DNA from: Lachnospiraceae bacterium
Lineage (GTDB): Bacteria; Bacillota; Clostridia; Lachnospirales; Lachnospiraceae
Direction: 5' to 3'
NCBI GenBank assembly: GCA_910574745.1
Contig: CAJTCE010000006.1
Location: 85,239 to 149,238 of the forward strand
Length of the DNA stretch: 64,000 nt
Shown: piece by piece, positions 26,084 to 36,346 of the stretch
Position numbering within the stretch: position 1 is the stretch's first letter
Layout of the letters: each line of letters starts with the position of its first letter
The notes under the pieces: model-generated
Database searches by the model: none
What the model was told of the DNA's origin: nothing
The model's input: the letters and a program-made list of their open reading frames with translations, nothing else
Translations under genes and position numbers: made by a program

Positions 26084-27067
26084 TCATTCCATAAACGGAA
26101 TCGCTATAGCCATTATAATAATTGGAAGTAATAAATATGCTATTACTAAATATGGCGAAATGGCCAAATCTATGGATGCGGGTATAAATCGGACTACCGT
26201 CCTGAGTACCATTCCCGGTACTAAAGCATATACAGCCACTTTAGACATATTAAGAGATGTTATTGATTTCCTTTCAACCAACGCAATTAATTTTCCCACT
26301 AAGGAAAAGAGCCATGCCACAAATCTGTAAAACAAAGCAGAAATGAAAACTGCTACAAACGTAAAAAGAAATAATCCCACAATCAATACAGGCATTGCCT
26401 TAGCTATCATCCATTTTTTATCTATTACTTTTGCTGTCACTTGCGACCACTTAAAGCTTCTTACCATCATGCCGCCCCTAAGTATTATACCATTTGTACG
26501 GCTTATCAAAAGCACCTCATTATATCCTTCCTTGATATAATAGTCCAAATCATCATAGGTAAATGAGGCTATTTCATCATTTGCATAGATTACCGACCCT
26601 TTCGCTTCATCTTTATACAAAATTTCATCTTCTAATGACAATTCGCCATTTTCAATTTTGAAATCAAGTATTCCGCTTAAAATTCCCGTGCCGTCTTTTC
26701 CTCCTGCAAAAAAGGAAATTCCAACATTTATATATGCTATTAACAAAAGCAATAGCATGAATGATTTTACAAAGCTTTTTGTGGCAGTTTTTGAAATTCC
26801 TTTATATTTAGCATATAAAGGGGGCACAAATGATATAAACAGTTGTTTAAAAAACGGCATCCGTTCCTGTCTGCTCCAGTTTTGGGTATCAGGCATATTG
26901 TAATATGTATTTCCCTGCCGGCTATAGTCTACACTTCCCAAAGGAACTCCGTTTCCCATTTCATTTACATTACCCGGATTCAAGGAATCCAAGCCTTCCT
27001 GCCCTGCATCATTATTTTCCTGTGCCATAGGTGTATAAGATACATTAGGTCCCTTATAAGTATTCAT
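26084..27067 (-). CDS. DUF1189-like membrane protein with extracytoplasmic domain
   Basis: 327 aa. A disordered N-terminus with PLGSVDYSRQ, one membrane helix near residue 105, a soluble loop of about 90 residues (SVIYANDEIASFTYDDLDYY), and four further membrane segments ending PIIIMAIAIPFME. This fits the DUF1189 layout; function is unknown. ATG at 27067 follows AAGGGAAAAG. The upstream gene shares the N-terminal LGSVDY, the ERK-ITS-NM segment and the C-terminus, so the two arose by tandem duplication. Confidence 0.75.
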   Translation of the reverse strand: MNTYKGPNVSYTPMAQENNDAGQEGLDSLNPGNVNEMGNGVPLGSVDYSRQGNTYYNMPDTQNWSRQERMPFFKQLFISFVPPLYAKYKGISKTATKSFVKSFMLLLLLIAYINVGISFFAGGKDGTGILSGILDFKIENGELSLEDEILYKDEAKGSVIYANDEIASFTYDDLDYYIKEGYNEVLLISRTNGIILRGGMMVRSFKWSQVTAKVIDKKWMIAKAMPVLIVGLFLFTFVAVFISALFYRFVAWLFSLVGKLIALVERKSITSLNMSKVAVYALVPGMVLRTVVRFIPASIDLAISPYLVIAYLLLPIIIMAIAIPFME

Positions 27068-27135
27068 TTATTCTTTTCCCTTTTCATCATAAGAATTCAT
27101 TTTCGCTTTACTATTTTATCATTTCCAATCATCAA

Positions 27136-27933
27136 TCATTCCATCCTGGGTATTGCCAACGCCATAATGATGATTGGCATGACCAATTCAAGGATTGCAT
27201 AAACAACTGACAGATTAACGATAAAAAACACTGTGGACGAAGACAAAAACACGAGTGCTATAATACCTATCAGCATTCCCAATGCCATACATGGTATACA
27301 AGAATAAATGGATACCAGATACATATTGGTGGAAGTAATCTTCTTTCTTTCAATAGCCATAAGCAGATTCCCAAAAATCACTCTGTATATAAGAGCCTGG
27401 AGTCTGAAAAAGAATGGTCCCAAGAAAGCTCCTATAGCATAGGTAATGCCTAACGAAATAATAGTAAGCAGGATACTGATATTCCCACTCTTAAAATATT
27501 CCATTGCCTCCGGAGTTGTGATTATTAAAACAGCCATCATCAAATAACCCGCCAAAAGATAAAGCTTCACAAAAAATTTCACAAAATCCTTTGCCGCATT
27601 CATGCTCATTCCCTTATACCTGTCATACCGAAAGGGCATAAAGGAATTGAAAAGCTGTCCCCACAGATTTAAAATCACCTTGGGCTCTGACCAGCGGTTT
27701 GTACCCATTGTGCTATTATCTACCGTTCCATAGGCATTTCCGCTTCCGTAATCGACGCTTCCCAGCTGTCCCATGCCTGCATTCATCTGCCTCATACCGG
27801 TATTCATAGGTTCCGGCGTGCCGCCGAAGGAATCAAAGCCTCCTGATAAAAACAAATCTTCCCCTGGATTTGTTTCTTTCATATTTCCTCCACCTTGTTT
27901 GTTGTTTTGGGTTCCTCCCGTATAAGTATTCAT
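27136..27933 (-). CDS. Membrane protein, paralogue of the downstream DUF1189-like protein
   Basis: 265 aa. A Gly/Met/Asn-rich disordered start (about 1-85) with LGSVDYGSG, then five or six membrane helices, ending PIIIMALAIPRME. It lacks the roughly 90-residue outer domain of its neighbour but shares the ERKKITSTNMYLVSIY segment and C-terminus. ATG at 27933 follows GAAGGAGG. The two genes have near-identical first codons, another sign of duplication. Function is unknown. Confidence 0.7.
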   Translation of the reverse strand: MNTYTGGTQNNKQGGGNMKETNPGEDLFLSGGFDSFGGTPEPMNTGMRQMNAGMGQLGSVDYGSGNAYGTVDNSTMGTNRWSEPKVILNLWGQLFNSFMPFRYDRYKGMSMNAAKDFVKFFVKLYLLAGYLMMAVLIITTPEAMEYFKSGNISILLTIISLGITYAIGAFLGPFFFRLQALIYRVIFGNLLMAIERKKITSTNMYLVSIYSCIPCMALGMLIGIIALVFLSSSTVFFIVNLSVVYAILELVMPIIIMALAIPRME

Positions 27934-27978
27934 TTTTTTCCTCCTTCGTAGAATTCAAAATTCTCCTTATCATATCAT

Positions 27979-28006
27979 AAAACCCCGGACTTGAAAAGCC
28001 CGGGGG
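27979..28006 (-). terminator. Intrinsic terminator after ilvC
   Basis: On the minus strand CCCCGG and CCGGGG arms extended by CTT/AAG pairs across one mismatch form a stem, followed by TTTTA. It lies about 60 nt after the ilvC stop. Confidence 0.8.
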
Positions 28007-28067
28007 TAAAATCATAAGGAACTTGCTTCATAACTATTTAACAGCTTTTGCATCTGTCAGATAAGCA

Positions 28068-29105
<1,038 letters not shown>

Positions 29106-29256
29106 CTAAAATCTTGATTAATGTATACTTAGAAAGTTAGTAGCTGCTAACCAATTCCCTTTTGATATTTTCCGTATTCCCCCACATAAATAAGGGAACG
29201 AAAAACAATTTCTCTATTTCATCCTTTGTAACGATGAAATCCTTTGAAATAATGCT

Positions 29257-29757
29257 TTAATCCAGATAAGTTACGTTATCCGTTCCCCTGCCAAGTCCTG
29301 TGATGCCGGTTCTTGCCAGCTCTAAAATTTCATAACCGTCTAACAGATTAATAAAAGCTTCTATTTTGTTCTGATTACCCGTAAGCTCTACCATCAGGCT
29401 GTCCACTGCCACATCTACAATTTTGGCACGGAAAATATCCGCCATGGCAATGACTGCCTGCCTGCTGTCAGCGCCTACCTTAACCTTGATCATGACTAAT
29501 TCCCTGTAAACGGAATCGTCAGGCTCCAACACCTTGATATCCTGCACATCCACCAGCTTGCTTACCTGCTTTTCAATCTGGTCCAAAATCTCATCATCCC
29601 CGCTGGTTACTATAGTAATACGGGTATATTTGGGATCTGCCGTTACTCCTGCGGTAATGCTCTCGATATTATAGCCTCTTCTGCTGAACAAACCTGAAAT
29701 CCTGCTTAAAACACCGGAAGTATTATCCACCAATAACTGAAACACTTTTTTCTGCAT
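29257..29757 (-). CDS. ilvN: Acetolactate synthase small subunit (first copy)
   Basis: 166 aa. The N-terminal ACT domain reads LLVDNTSGVLSRISGLFSRR then GYNIESITAG; the C-terminal domain has VYRELVMIKVKV and LELARTGITGLGRG. The Asn and Gly residues used for valine binding in IlvH are retained. It regulates IlvB by feedback. A second homologue lies 176 nt upstream. This copy has its own predicted promoter and is followed by ilvC. ATG at 29757 lies after a GGTG site. Confidence 0.92.
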   Translation of the reverse strand: MQKKVFQLLVDNTSGVLSRISGLFSRRGYNIESITAGVTADPKYTRITIVTSGDDEILDQIEKQVSKLVDVQDIKVLEPDDSVYRELVMIKVKVGADSRQAVIAMADIFRAKIVDVAVDSLMVELTGNQNKIEAFINLLDGYEILELARTGITGLGRGTDNVTYLD

Positions 29758-29788
29758 ATTTTCACCACTTTCCTCTGTGATAGACCTT

Positions 29789-29818
29789 ATTTTATCAGCA
29801 TGTTTGCCCCTTTGTCAA
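29789..29818 (-). promoter_or_regulatory. Probable sigma-A promoter of ilvN-ilvC
   Basis: Minus-strand TTGACA (29813-29818) and TAAAAT (29789-29794) are 18 nt apart. It would start transcription near 29782 and separate ilvN-ilvC from the ilvB-ilvH pair. The rest of 29819-29933 shows no gene. Confidence 0.6.
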
Positions 29819-29933
29819 CGTATGAACAACCATTATGCCATCCATAATCACAGGTTATGAAAACCCGCTTTTCTATTCATTATGTTGGTATTTTCCCAAA
29901 AACATCTTTATGCTGACGCCTTACTTGACATTA

Positions 29934-30419
29934 CTATTCATTCTCACTGCATTTTGGAAGAGCCAGGGTTCCTGTTCTGGCAACCTCTACAATGCTGATA
30001 GATGCAAACATATCAATCAACAGCTTAATCCGTTCCGGCAGATCGCAAATCTGAATGATCATAAAGCTCTTGCTCATATCAACGATCTGGGCGCTCATGA
30101 TTTCACAGATTTCCATAATATCCCTGCGGTTAGACTTATTATACTTTACCTTCATTAACATCATTTCCCTGGAAATGCTGTTTTCCTCATTAAAGGTTTT
30201 TACTTTAATGACATCCAGCTTTTTGTTCAGCTGTTTTTCTATCTGCTCAATCGTGCGCTCATTGCCACTGCTGACAATGGTCATACAGGAAACCGTGGGA
30301 TCATCCGTTTCGCCTACAGCCAGGGAATCAATATTAAAGCATCTTCTTGAGAACAGGCCGGCAACCTTAGCCAGTACGCCGGATCTGTTTTCTACTAAAA
30401 CCGAATATATTTTCTTCAT
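29934..30419 (-). CDS. ilvH: Acetolactate synthase small subunit (second copy, next to ilvB)
   Basis: 161 aa. Its ACT domain reads VLVENRSGVLAKVAGLFSRR then CFNIDSLAVG, and it ends VEVARTGTLAL. It keeps the Asn/Gly ligand residues but diverges from the first copy over most of its length, especially the second half. It follows ilvB by 9 nt and is most likely the cognate subunit of that enzyme. Two ilvN-type genes beside one ilvB is unusual; one may have a different effector. Confidence 0.9.
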   Translation of the reverse strand: MKKIYSVLVENRSGVLAKVAGLFSRRCFNIDSLAVGETDDPTVSCMTIVSSGNERTIEQIEKQLNKKLDVIKVKTFNEENSISREMMLMKVKYNKSNRRDIMEICEIMSAQIVDMSKSFMIIQICDLPERIKLLIDMFASISIVEVARTGTLALPKCSENE

Positions 30420-30428
30420 ATCACACCT

Positions 30429-32045
30429 CTATTTTACCAAATCCATGGGATCAACCAGACATTCCATCAGGCATGCCTCTTCACAGCTCAAAAATTCATC
30501 AATTGCCTTATCCGCATTTTTCATGTCCGTAAGGCGGATAAAGGGCATTCCGTAAGCCTCTGCTATCTTGGACAAATCGGGACTTCCCGACAAATCCACA
30601 ACGGAATAATTATCCCGATAGGTATAATGCTGGTATTCCCGGACCATGCCCAGATAGTTATTCTTTAAAACAATTACTTTACTTTTAATCCCATGCTGCT
30701 TCATGGTAGCCAGTTCCATAAAGGACATCTGAAAGGAGCCGTCTCCGCATACCGCAATAACCTGTTTATCCTTTAAAGCATATTTGGCTCCCATAGCCGC
30801 GGGAATGGAGTAGCCCATAGTCCCCATACCGCCGGAGGTCAAAAATCTTCCTTTTTTTACGATATGATAACCGCAGGACCAGATCTGGTTCTGTCCCACA
30901 TCAGCCACATAAATCGCATCATCATCCATTTTACCTGAAAGCATGGTAATGAATTCCGCCGGGTCTACAAAGCCCGGATGCTCCTTACGCTTAGGCTCCA
31001 TAACCGTCCTGTATTCAATCAGGGTATCCAGCCATTCCTTGTAGTCGCCTTCAAACTCCTGCTCATCCAAATCCTCAAAAATATGCTTTGCATCGCCTAC
31101 CAGAGGAATATTGGGTCCTACATTCTTTCCGATTTCAGCAGGATCTACGTCAATATGTATTAAGGTTTTATTATCCACGATCAAATCCGGCTGACTTACC
31201 GCACGGTCCGCCACTCTGGCACCCACCATAATAATCAGGTCGGCCTCATTCATGGCACGGTTTGCATAGGGCTTTCCGTTATTTCCCACCATTCCGAAAT
31301 AAAGAGGGTGTCTCGTAGGCATTGTGCCGATACCCATCATGGTGGAAACCACGGGAATCTGATTTTTTTCCGCAAATTCTACCAGTTCTTTTTTTGCCTG
31401 GGATAAAGATACGCCGCCGCCGGCACAGATAATAGGCCTTTCCGCTTTCTCCAACTCTTTTACGACCTTCTTGATCTGCTGGATATGTCCTTTTACCGTG
31501 GGTTTGTAGGTTCTTAAGGACACTTCCTCCGGATATATAAATTTGCTGACCGGAGCATTCTGTACATCAATGGGCACATCAATTAATACCGGTCCCTTTC
31601 TTCCTGTTGTGGCAATATGGAACGCCTCTTTGAATATTCTGGGTATATCCTCCGCATCTCTTACCAGATAAGAATATTTTACAAAAGATTCCACCGCTCC
31701 CGTAATATCCGCCTCCTGAAAAACATCGCTTCCCAAAAGCTCGCTGTTTACCTGGCCGGATATACATATCATGGGAATACTGTCGGCAAACGCCGTGGCA
31801 ATTCCCGTAATAAGATTGGTTGCGCCGGGACCGCTTGTTACGGCACACACGCCGATTCCGTCGGTTACCCTTGCCAGACCGCTTGCCGCATGGGCTGCAT
31901 TCTGCTCCGTTCTTACCAGGATACTTTCAATATCAGATTCCAAAATACTGTTATAAAAGGGACAGATAGCAACTCCGGGGTAGCCGAAAACCGCTTTTAC
32001 CCCTTCTGCTTCCAGACATTTTACCATTGCGTCCGCACCTATCAT
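30429..32045 (-). CDS. ilvB: Acetolactate synthase large subunit
   Basis: 538 aa. It is a TPP enzyme with the N-terminal GVKAVFGYPGVAICPFYNSI, the catalytic-type Glu in LVRTEQNAAHAASGLAR, and the C-terminal TPP loop GDGSFQMSFMELAT through NNYLGMVREYQ. It condenses pyruvate (or pyruvate and 2-oxobutyrate) in the first common step of branched-chain amino acid synthesis. ATG at 32045 follows TTTAGGTG. It is 133 nt from the metH stop; no T-box was found there. Confidence 0.96.
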   Translation of the reverse strand: MIGADAMVKCLEAEGVKAVFGYPGVAICPFYNSILESDIESILVRTEQNAAHAASGLARVTDGIGVCAVTSGPGATNLITGIATAFADSIPMICISGQVNSELLGSDVFQEADITGAVESFVKYSYLVRDAEDIPRIFKEAFHIATTGRKGPVLIDVPIDVQNAPVSKFIYPEEVSLRTYKPTVKGHIQQIKKVVKELEKAERPIICAGGGVSLSQAKKELVEFAEKNQIPVVSTMMGIGTMPTRHPLYFGMVGNNGKPYANRAMNEADLIIMVGARVADRAVSQPDLIVDNKTLIHIDVDPAEIGKNVGPNIPLVGDAKHIFEDLDEQEFEGDYKEWLDTLIEYRTVMEPKRKEHPGFVDPAEFITMLSGKMDDDAIYVADVGQNQIWSCGYHIVKKGRFLTSGGMGTMGYSIPAAMGAKYALKDKQVIAVCGDGSFQMSFMELATMKQHGIKSKVIVLKNNYLGMVREYQHYTYRDNYSVVDLSGSPDLSKIAEAYGMPFIRLTDMKNADKAIDEFLSCEEACLMECLVDPMDLVK

Positions 32046-32178
32046 TTTATTTCACCTAAACCTTTCTTTTATTATCCGATCCTATTTTCAGTCTGTTATC
32101 GGTCTTTTCATTCCTTTAACAATTCGTTTTTTATTTATCTTTTTCCATGCTCTACCGTCAGACTTTTATGGGACCTTC

Positions 32179-34683
32179 TCATTCATCACATAATTTCTGC
32201 GCCAGCTTTACCGCATCCGCCGCATCCCTGGAATAGCCGTCCGCACCGATTTCGTCCGCATATTCCTGGGTAATGACCGCGCCGCCGATCATGACCTTTG
32301 CATCCAGACCTTCCTGCTTAGCCAGTTCAATGACATTTTTCATCTCCTGCATGGTGGTGGTCATCAGCGCCGAAAGGGCAATGATTCTGGCCCTGTTTTC
32401 TTTTGCCGCCCTGATAATTTCTTCTCTTGGCACATCTTTTCCCAAGTCAATAACGGAAAAACCGTGATTCTTCAACATAAGGGCAACCAGATTTTTGCCG
32501 ATGTCATGAATATCGCCTTTAACCGTCGCAATAACAATGGTAGGCATGGAGGAATCCTCTCCCTCCGCCTTTAACAAAGGCTCCAGATATTCAATGGATT
32601 TTTTCATGGTTTCCGCACTGGCAATCAGCTGGGGCAGGAAATATTTTCCACAGTCAAATAAATCTCCCACTTCCCCGATTGCCGGAAGTAATGCTTCATT
32701 CAAAATATTCTGGGGCGGAATGCTTTCATCTATGGCTTTTCGGGTAAGTGAGAGAATATCCCTCTGCTTACCCTTCAGGACGGCTTCCTTTACCTGTCCC
32801 AAAACTCCGCCTAAAGCAGCCTGTTCTCCCTTTAAACCGCTTTCTCCCTGTTGTCCCGGGGTGTTTCCAGCGTTTTTGCTTCCTGCACCGGAAGGCGCGA
32901 TTACCGCACCGGGATTTTCCTTTAAAAAGCTTTCCCTTGCTTCTTTTACCGCATTCATTCTATCGATATAGGCAATATCGCTTTCTTCCTTTGCCATGAG
33001 CAAATCAGCTGATAATGCCGCATGCACTAACATTTCCTGATTGGGATTGGCAATGGCCATGGTAAGTCCCGACTGAATGGCCATGGTCAAAAAAGCGCTG
33101 TTTACATTCATTCTTTCAGGAAGTCCGAAGGAAATATTGGACAATCCGCAGATCGTTGCAATTCCCATATCCTTGCAATATCTGATTGTCTCCAGAGTCT
33201 CTATGGCAGCCTTGGGATTTGCTGCAACCGTAGCCACAAGCCCGTCCACAACAATATCGTCCTTTGTCATGCCAAGCTCCAAAGCCCTGTCTAAAATTTT
33301 ATGAATGATCTCCTTCTTTTCCTCTAAATCCTTGGGAAGTCCCGCATCGGACAGAGGAAGGAGAATAAACATGGCGCCGTATTTTTTCGCTATGGGAAGC
33401 AGGGCGTCAATTTTGGCGCTTTCATAGGAAATGGAATTGATCAGCGCTCTTCCCGGATACCGCCGCAGTGCCGCCTCTATAACATCCACATGGCTGGAAT
33501 CTATGGCAAGCGGAAGAGACGTAATATTAGCGACCTCCTCCAATACGGTCAGCATCATTGCCTTTTCATCAATGCCGCTCATACCCATATTAATGTCTAA
33601 AACTTTTGCTCCGCATTCCTCCTGCTCTCCGGCAAACTGTCCTACCAGATCAAGCTTGCCTTCCCGCAGCTCCGCCTGCAGCTTTTTCTTGCCGGTGGGG
33701 TTAATCCTCTCTCCCACAATCATAAACCGGTCATCCAGACCGAATTCCAAAGCTTGTCTTTCCGAACACAGAAAATGTCTTCCCGAAAGACTTTTTTTCT
33801 CTACCTTTAAATGACTGGTCTTGGCTGCCAGCTTTTCAATGTATTCCGGGGTTGTCCCGCAGCATCCTCCGAGAATGGAAGCGCCGCTTTCCACAACCTG
33901 TATCATTTCTTTTGCAAAGGTATCGCTGTCCATGTCATAAACAGTCATTCCCTCATCATCCAAAGATGGCAGTCCCGCATTGGGCTTTGCAATTAAGGGA
34001 AGCTCCGTCACTTCTCTCATGGTGCGGATAACCTCGCACATCTTATCCGGTCCCGTAGAACAGTTTGCACCAATGGCATCCACATGAAGGCTGGTTAAGG
34101 CGATTGCCGCCGAAGCCGCATCGGAGCCAAACAGCGTCCTTCCGTCAGTTTCAAATGTAAGGGTTGCCATAACAGGCAGACTGCTTACCTCCATAGCCGC
34201 AATTGCCGCCGCCCTTGTTTCCTGTAGGCTCATCATGGTTTCAATTACCAGAAGGTCGGCTCCCGCCTTTTCCAGGTAACGTATCTGTTCCTTATAAACA
34301 TCTATCAGCTCTTCAAATTCCAAGGTTCCCATAGGCTTTAGCTGTTTTCCGGTCATGGTCAGATCGCCCGCTACCAGCGCCTTGCCGCCTACCGCCCTTT
34401 TGGAAAGCTGTACCAGCTTTACGTTGATTGCCTCTATATCGTCTTCCAGGCCATATTCCGCCAGTTTAATCCTGTTTGCCGTAAAAGTGGGAGCATACAC
34501 AATATTGGTTCCTGCCTGTACATAGGCCTGCTGCAGAGACACAAGAGCATCCTCATGCTCTAAAATCCACTGTTCCGGACAGACTCCTACAGGCATTCCG
34601 GCCTTCATCAAATTAGAACCGGTTGCCCCGTCCAAATATAATATTTTTTCACTGCAAAGTTTACGAAAAGCCTCTTTATCCAT
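32179..34683 (-). CDS. metH: B12-dependent methionine synthase without activation domain
   Basis: 834 aa. In order: homocysteine-binding barrel with zinc ligands in GANCSTGPD and LGGCCGTTPEYI, a pterin-binding barrel (MIVGERINPTGKKKLQ), a B12 cap (about 690-740) and a B12-binding Rossmann domain with DIHDIGKNLV. The C-terminal AdoMet reactivation domain of E. coli MetH is absent, as in many Clostridia, which use separate activators. An odd Gly/Ala/Pro/Lys-rich linker with NAGNTPGQQGESG lies at about residues 615-660. It transfers a methyl group from methyltetrahydrofolate to homocysteine. ATG at 34683 follows AGAGGAG. Confidence 0.93.
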   Translation of the reverse strand: MDKEAFRKLCSEKILYLDGATGSNLMKAGMPVGVCPEQWILEHEDALVSLQQAYVQAGTNIVYAPTFTANRIKLAEYGLEDDIEAINVKLVQLSKRAVGGKALVAGDLTMTGKQLKPMGTLEFEELIDVYKEQIRYLEKAGADLLVIETMMSLQETRAAAIAAMEVSSLPVMATLTFETDGRTLFGSDAASAAIALTSLHVDAIGANCSTGPDKMCEVIRTMREVTELPLIAKPNAGLPSLDDEGMTVYDMDSDTFAKEMIQVVESGASILGGCCGTTPEYIEKLAAKTSHLKVEKKSLSGRHFLCSERQALEFGLDDRFMIVGERINPTGKKKLQAELREGKLDLVGQFAGEQEECGAKVLDINMGMSGIDEKAMMLTVLEEVANITSLPLAIDSSHVDVIEAALRRYPGRALINSISYESAKIDALLPIAKKYGAMFILLPLSDAGLPKDLEEKKEIIHKILDRALELGMTKDDIVVDGLVATVAANPKAAIETLETIRYCKDMGIATICGLSNISFGLPERMNVNSAFLTMAIQSGLTMAIANPNQEMLVHAALSADLLMAKEESDIAYIDRMNAVKEARESFLKENPGAVIAPSGAGSKNAGNTPGQQGESGLKGEQAALGGVLGQVKEAVLKGKQRDILSLTRKAIDESIPPQNILNEALLPAIGEVGDLFDCGKYFLPQLIASAETMKKSIEYLEPLLKAEGEDSSMPTIVIATVKGDIHDIGKNLVALMLKNHGFSVIDLGKDVPREEIIRAAKENRARIIALSALMTTTMQEMKNVIELAKQEGLDAKVMIGGAVITQEYADEIGADGYSRDAADAVKLAQKLCDE

Positions 34684-34785
34684 GATAACTCCTCTATTCC
34701 GTCAATTCTGTTTCGCCTGTTCTGCTATGGCTGAATTTCTATAGCCGTTTTTCACATCATTTTCATTAAAACATATACGATAAAT

Positions 34786-34814
34786 ATTATAGCATTTATT
34801 TCTTATAATCACAA
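34786..34814 (-). promoter_or_regulatory. Probable sigma-A promoter of metH
   Basis: Minus-strand TTGTGA (34809-34814) and TATAAT (34786-34791), 17 nt apart. The leader of about 95 nt is too short for an S-box and shows none. Confidence 0.6.
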
Positions 34815-34821
34815 TATAAGA

Positions 34822-34876
34822 AAAAACCATTCCGACTTTACCGCTATTTTGCGATACACAATCGAAATGGTTTTCT
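34822..34876 (-). terminator. Intrinsic terminator upstream of metH
   Basis: On the minus strand AAAACCATTTCGA pairs with TCGGAATGGTTTT across a loop of about 25 nt, followed by TTTC. It ends the small membrane protein gene just before the metH promoter. Confidence 0.75.
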
Positions 34877-34904
34877 ATCAGATCTCTTACTTTGTAATAT
34901 AAGA

Positions 34905-35171
34905 TTACTTTAAAATCTGAATTCCGCCGATTAACGGAACCGGCTTTTCTTCTTCATTGATTGCTGCAATCAATCCCATAATCCAGCAGACCAAAATAAA
35001 AATAGCCCAAATCTGTCCAAGACACGGAACAATACTCAACAAACCAAACAAGAAAATAACCAAAGCCTGATTTAAATGAAACTTTGCGCCTTCCTTGTCG
35101 CCTGCACAAAGTGCGATAACAAGACCAATCCATGTAATGTACGCAACAATTCCTGTTGTTCTCTTATCCAT
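34905..35171 (-). CDS. Small DUF4870-like membrane protein
   Basis: 88 aa with three hydrophobic segments (about 8-22, 35-50, 53-72) and the motif AKFHLNQALVIFLFG, which is typical of DUF4870/YtpI-like small membrane proteins. It ends EKPVPLIGGIQILK. Function is unknown. ATG at 35171 follows GGAGG at a long spacing. It is monocistronic, with its own promoter (35205-35233) and terminator. Confidence 0.82.
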   Translation of the reverse strand: MDKRTTGIVAYITWIGLVIALCAGDKEGAKFHLNQALVIFLFGLLSIVPCLGQIWAIFILVCWIMGLIAAINEEEKPVPLIGGIQILK

Positions 35172-35204
35172 TGAAAGTACCTCCTCCTTCTAAAATTCTT
35201 TCAA

Positions 35205-35233
35205 ATTTTATCATATTATTTACTTTATATCAA
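35205..35233 (-). promoter_or_regulatory. Probable sigma-A promoter of the DUF4870-like gene
   Basis: Minus-strand TTGATA (35228-35233) and TAAAAT (35205-35210), spacer 17 nt. The start site would lie about 28 nt before the ATG. Confidence 0.6.
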
Positions 35234-35299
35234 TCTTTTTACATAAATCTGCAAAAAAGCCACTTCATGTTACCTGTAAAAGGAATAACAGCCCCAAAC

Positions 35300-35320
35300 A
35301 GCAACCCGAAGTTGCTTTTT
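35300..35320. terminator. Small hairpin after the aldose epimerase gene
   Basis: AGCAAC-CCGAA-GTTGCT followed on the plus strand by TTTT; on the minus strand the loop becomes a stable UUCGG type and is followed by GTTT. It probably helps end the epimerase transcript. The rest of 35234-35383 shows nothing else. Confidence 0.45.
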
Positions 35321-35383
35321 GACCCACTCTTGAATCGTTATATTTTTTGCGGGTAAACTTTTATTCGTGCTATCATGACGGTT

Positions 35384-36259
35384 TTATAAAATTTCCACCT
35401 GATATTTCTTTTCAAAAATTTCTCCCGGCTTTAAAGCATTGCCATATTCCCTTTCTTCCAGGGTTCCTTCAAAGGAAGCCTTATCACATCTTCCGTACCA
35501 TGGCTCAATGCAGATAAAAGGAGCATGCTTTCCGGCAGGAGACCATAAGCCGAATAAAGGAGAATCAAAGCTGACTGAAAGATAAGGCTTTTTATTTCCG
35601 TCGCAAAGACTGACCTTCTTTGCCTGTTTCCCTTCTATTATCAAGGCATCCCTGTCAAAAAGTCCGGCGTCTATAGGCAGCATGCCCCCTTGGGTAGCAA
35701 GCGCCTCTCCTTCTATAGCCACCAATCCGTTTTCATTTAATACGGAATACTCCAAATCCTTTTCACTGTCAAATGCAATATAATAATCCGTCTGCTCTCC
35801 CTCTCCGTTTAAAGGACACATAAAAGCAGGATGGCCTCCGATGGAAAAATGCATTTCTTTGATATCTTCATTGATAACCCGCCAAAGCACGTCCAGACTA
35901 TTTCCGTTTAAACGGTATCCCAATTCCAGACAGAAAGCAAAAGGATATTTTTTCATGGTTTCTTCATCGGATTTTAGGGAAAACCAGACTTCCCCATCCT
36001 TTTCGGATTTTACAGAAAACTCCATGTCGCGGGCAAAGCCGTGCTGACCCATAGGATAAGATTTTCCCTCATAAATAAATTCCTTATTTTTCAGGCTTCC
36101 TACAATGGGAAACAGAACCGGTGAAGTACGTTTCCAATACTTCTCATCCCCATTCCACATATACTCAATGCCTGTCTGCTTTTTTATAATACTTGAAAGC
36201 TCTCCTCCAAGACTGTTGATTGTTACTTTTAATTGTTCGTTTTCTAAAAAGACCTGCAT
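35384..36259 (-). CDS. Aldose 1-epimerase family protein
   Basis: 291 aa. It resembles the LacX/GalM-like group of aldose epimerases: INSLGGELSSIIKK, EYMWNGDEKYWKRTSPVLFP, GQHGFARDMEF, and SIGGHPAFMCPL, with the His residues used in catalysis. It ends with PFICIEPWYGRCD. It interconverts sugar anomers; the sugar cannot be told. ATG at 36259 follows AAGGAG. It lies 87 nt after an unknown gene. Confidence 0.9.
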   Translation of the reverse strand: MQVFLENEQLKVTINSLGGELSSIIKKQTGIEYMWNGDEKYWKRTSPVLFPIVGSLKNKEFIYEGKSYPMGQHGFARDMEFSVKSEKDGEVWFSLKSDEETMKKYPFAFCLELGYRLNGNSLDVLWRVINEDIKEMHFSIGGHPAFMCPLNGEGEQTDYYIAFDSEKDLEYSVLNENGLVAIEGEALATQGGMLPIDAGLFDRDALIIEGKQAKKVSLCDGNKKPYLSVSFDSPLFGLWSPAGKHAPFICIEPWYGRCDKASFEGTLEEREYGNALKPGEIFEKKYQVEIL

Positions 36260-36346
36260 TTTGAACTCCTTCCCGCTTTTATACTCTGCTATTTGCTTTT
36301 ACATGAAAATGCGCCTGATTTACAACAAGGCTTGATCTATTTTCAA

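Noticed and set aside
27833-28015. 60-codon minus-strand ORF over the ilvC terminator
   Set aside because: It overlaps the terminator and the start of the membrane protein gene in another frame.
32537-33814. Several plus-strand ORFs inside metH
   Set aside because: Antisense shadows; composition rich in Ser/Pro/Leu without domains, and metH is intact over them.
34684-34820. S-box riboswitch upstream of metH
   Set aside because: The leader is about 95 nt, AT-rich and without the S-box core helices.
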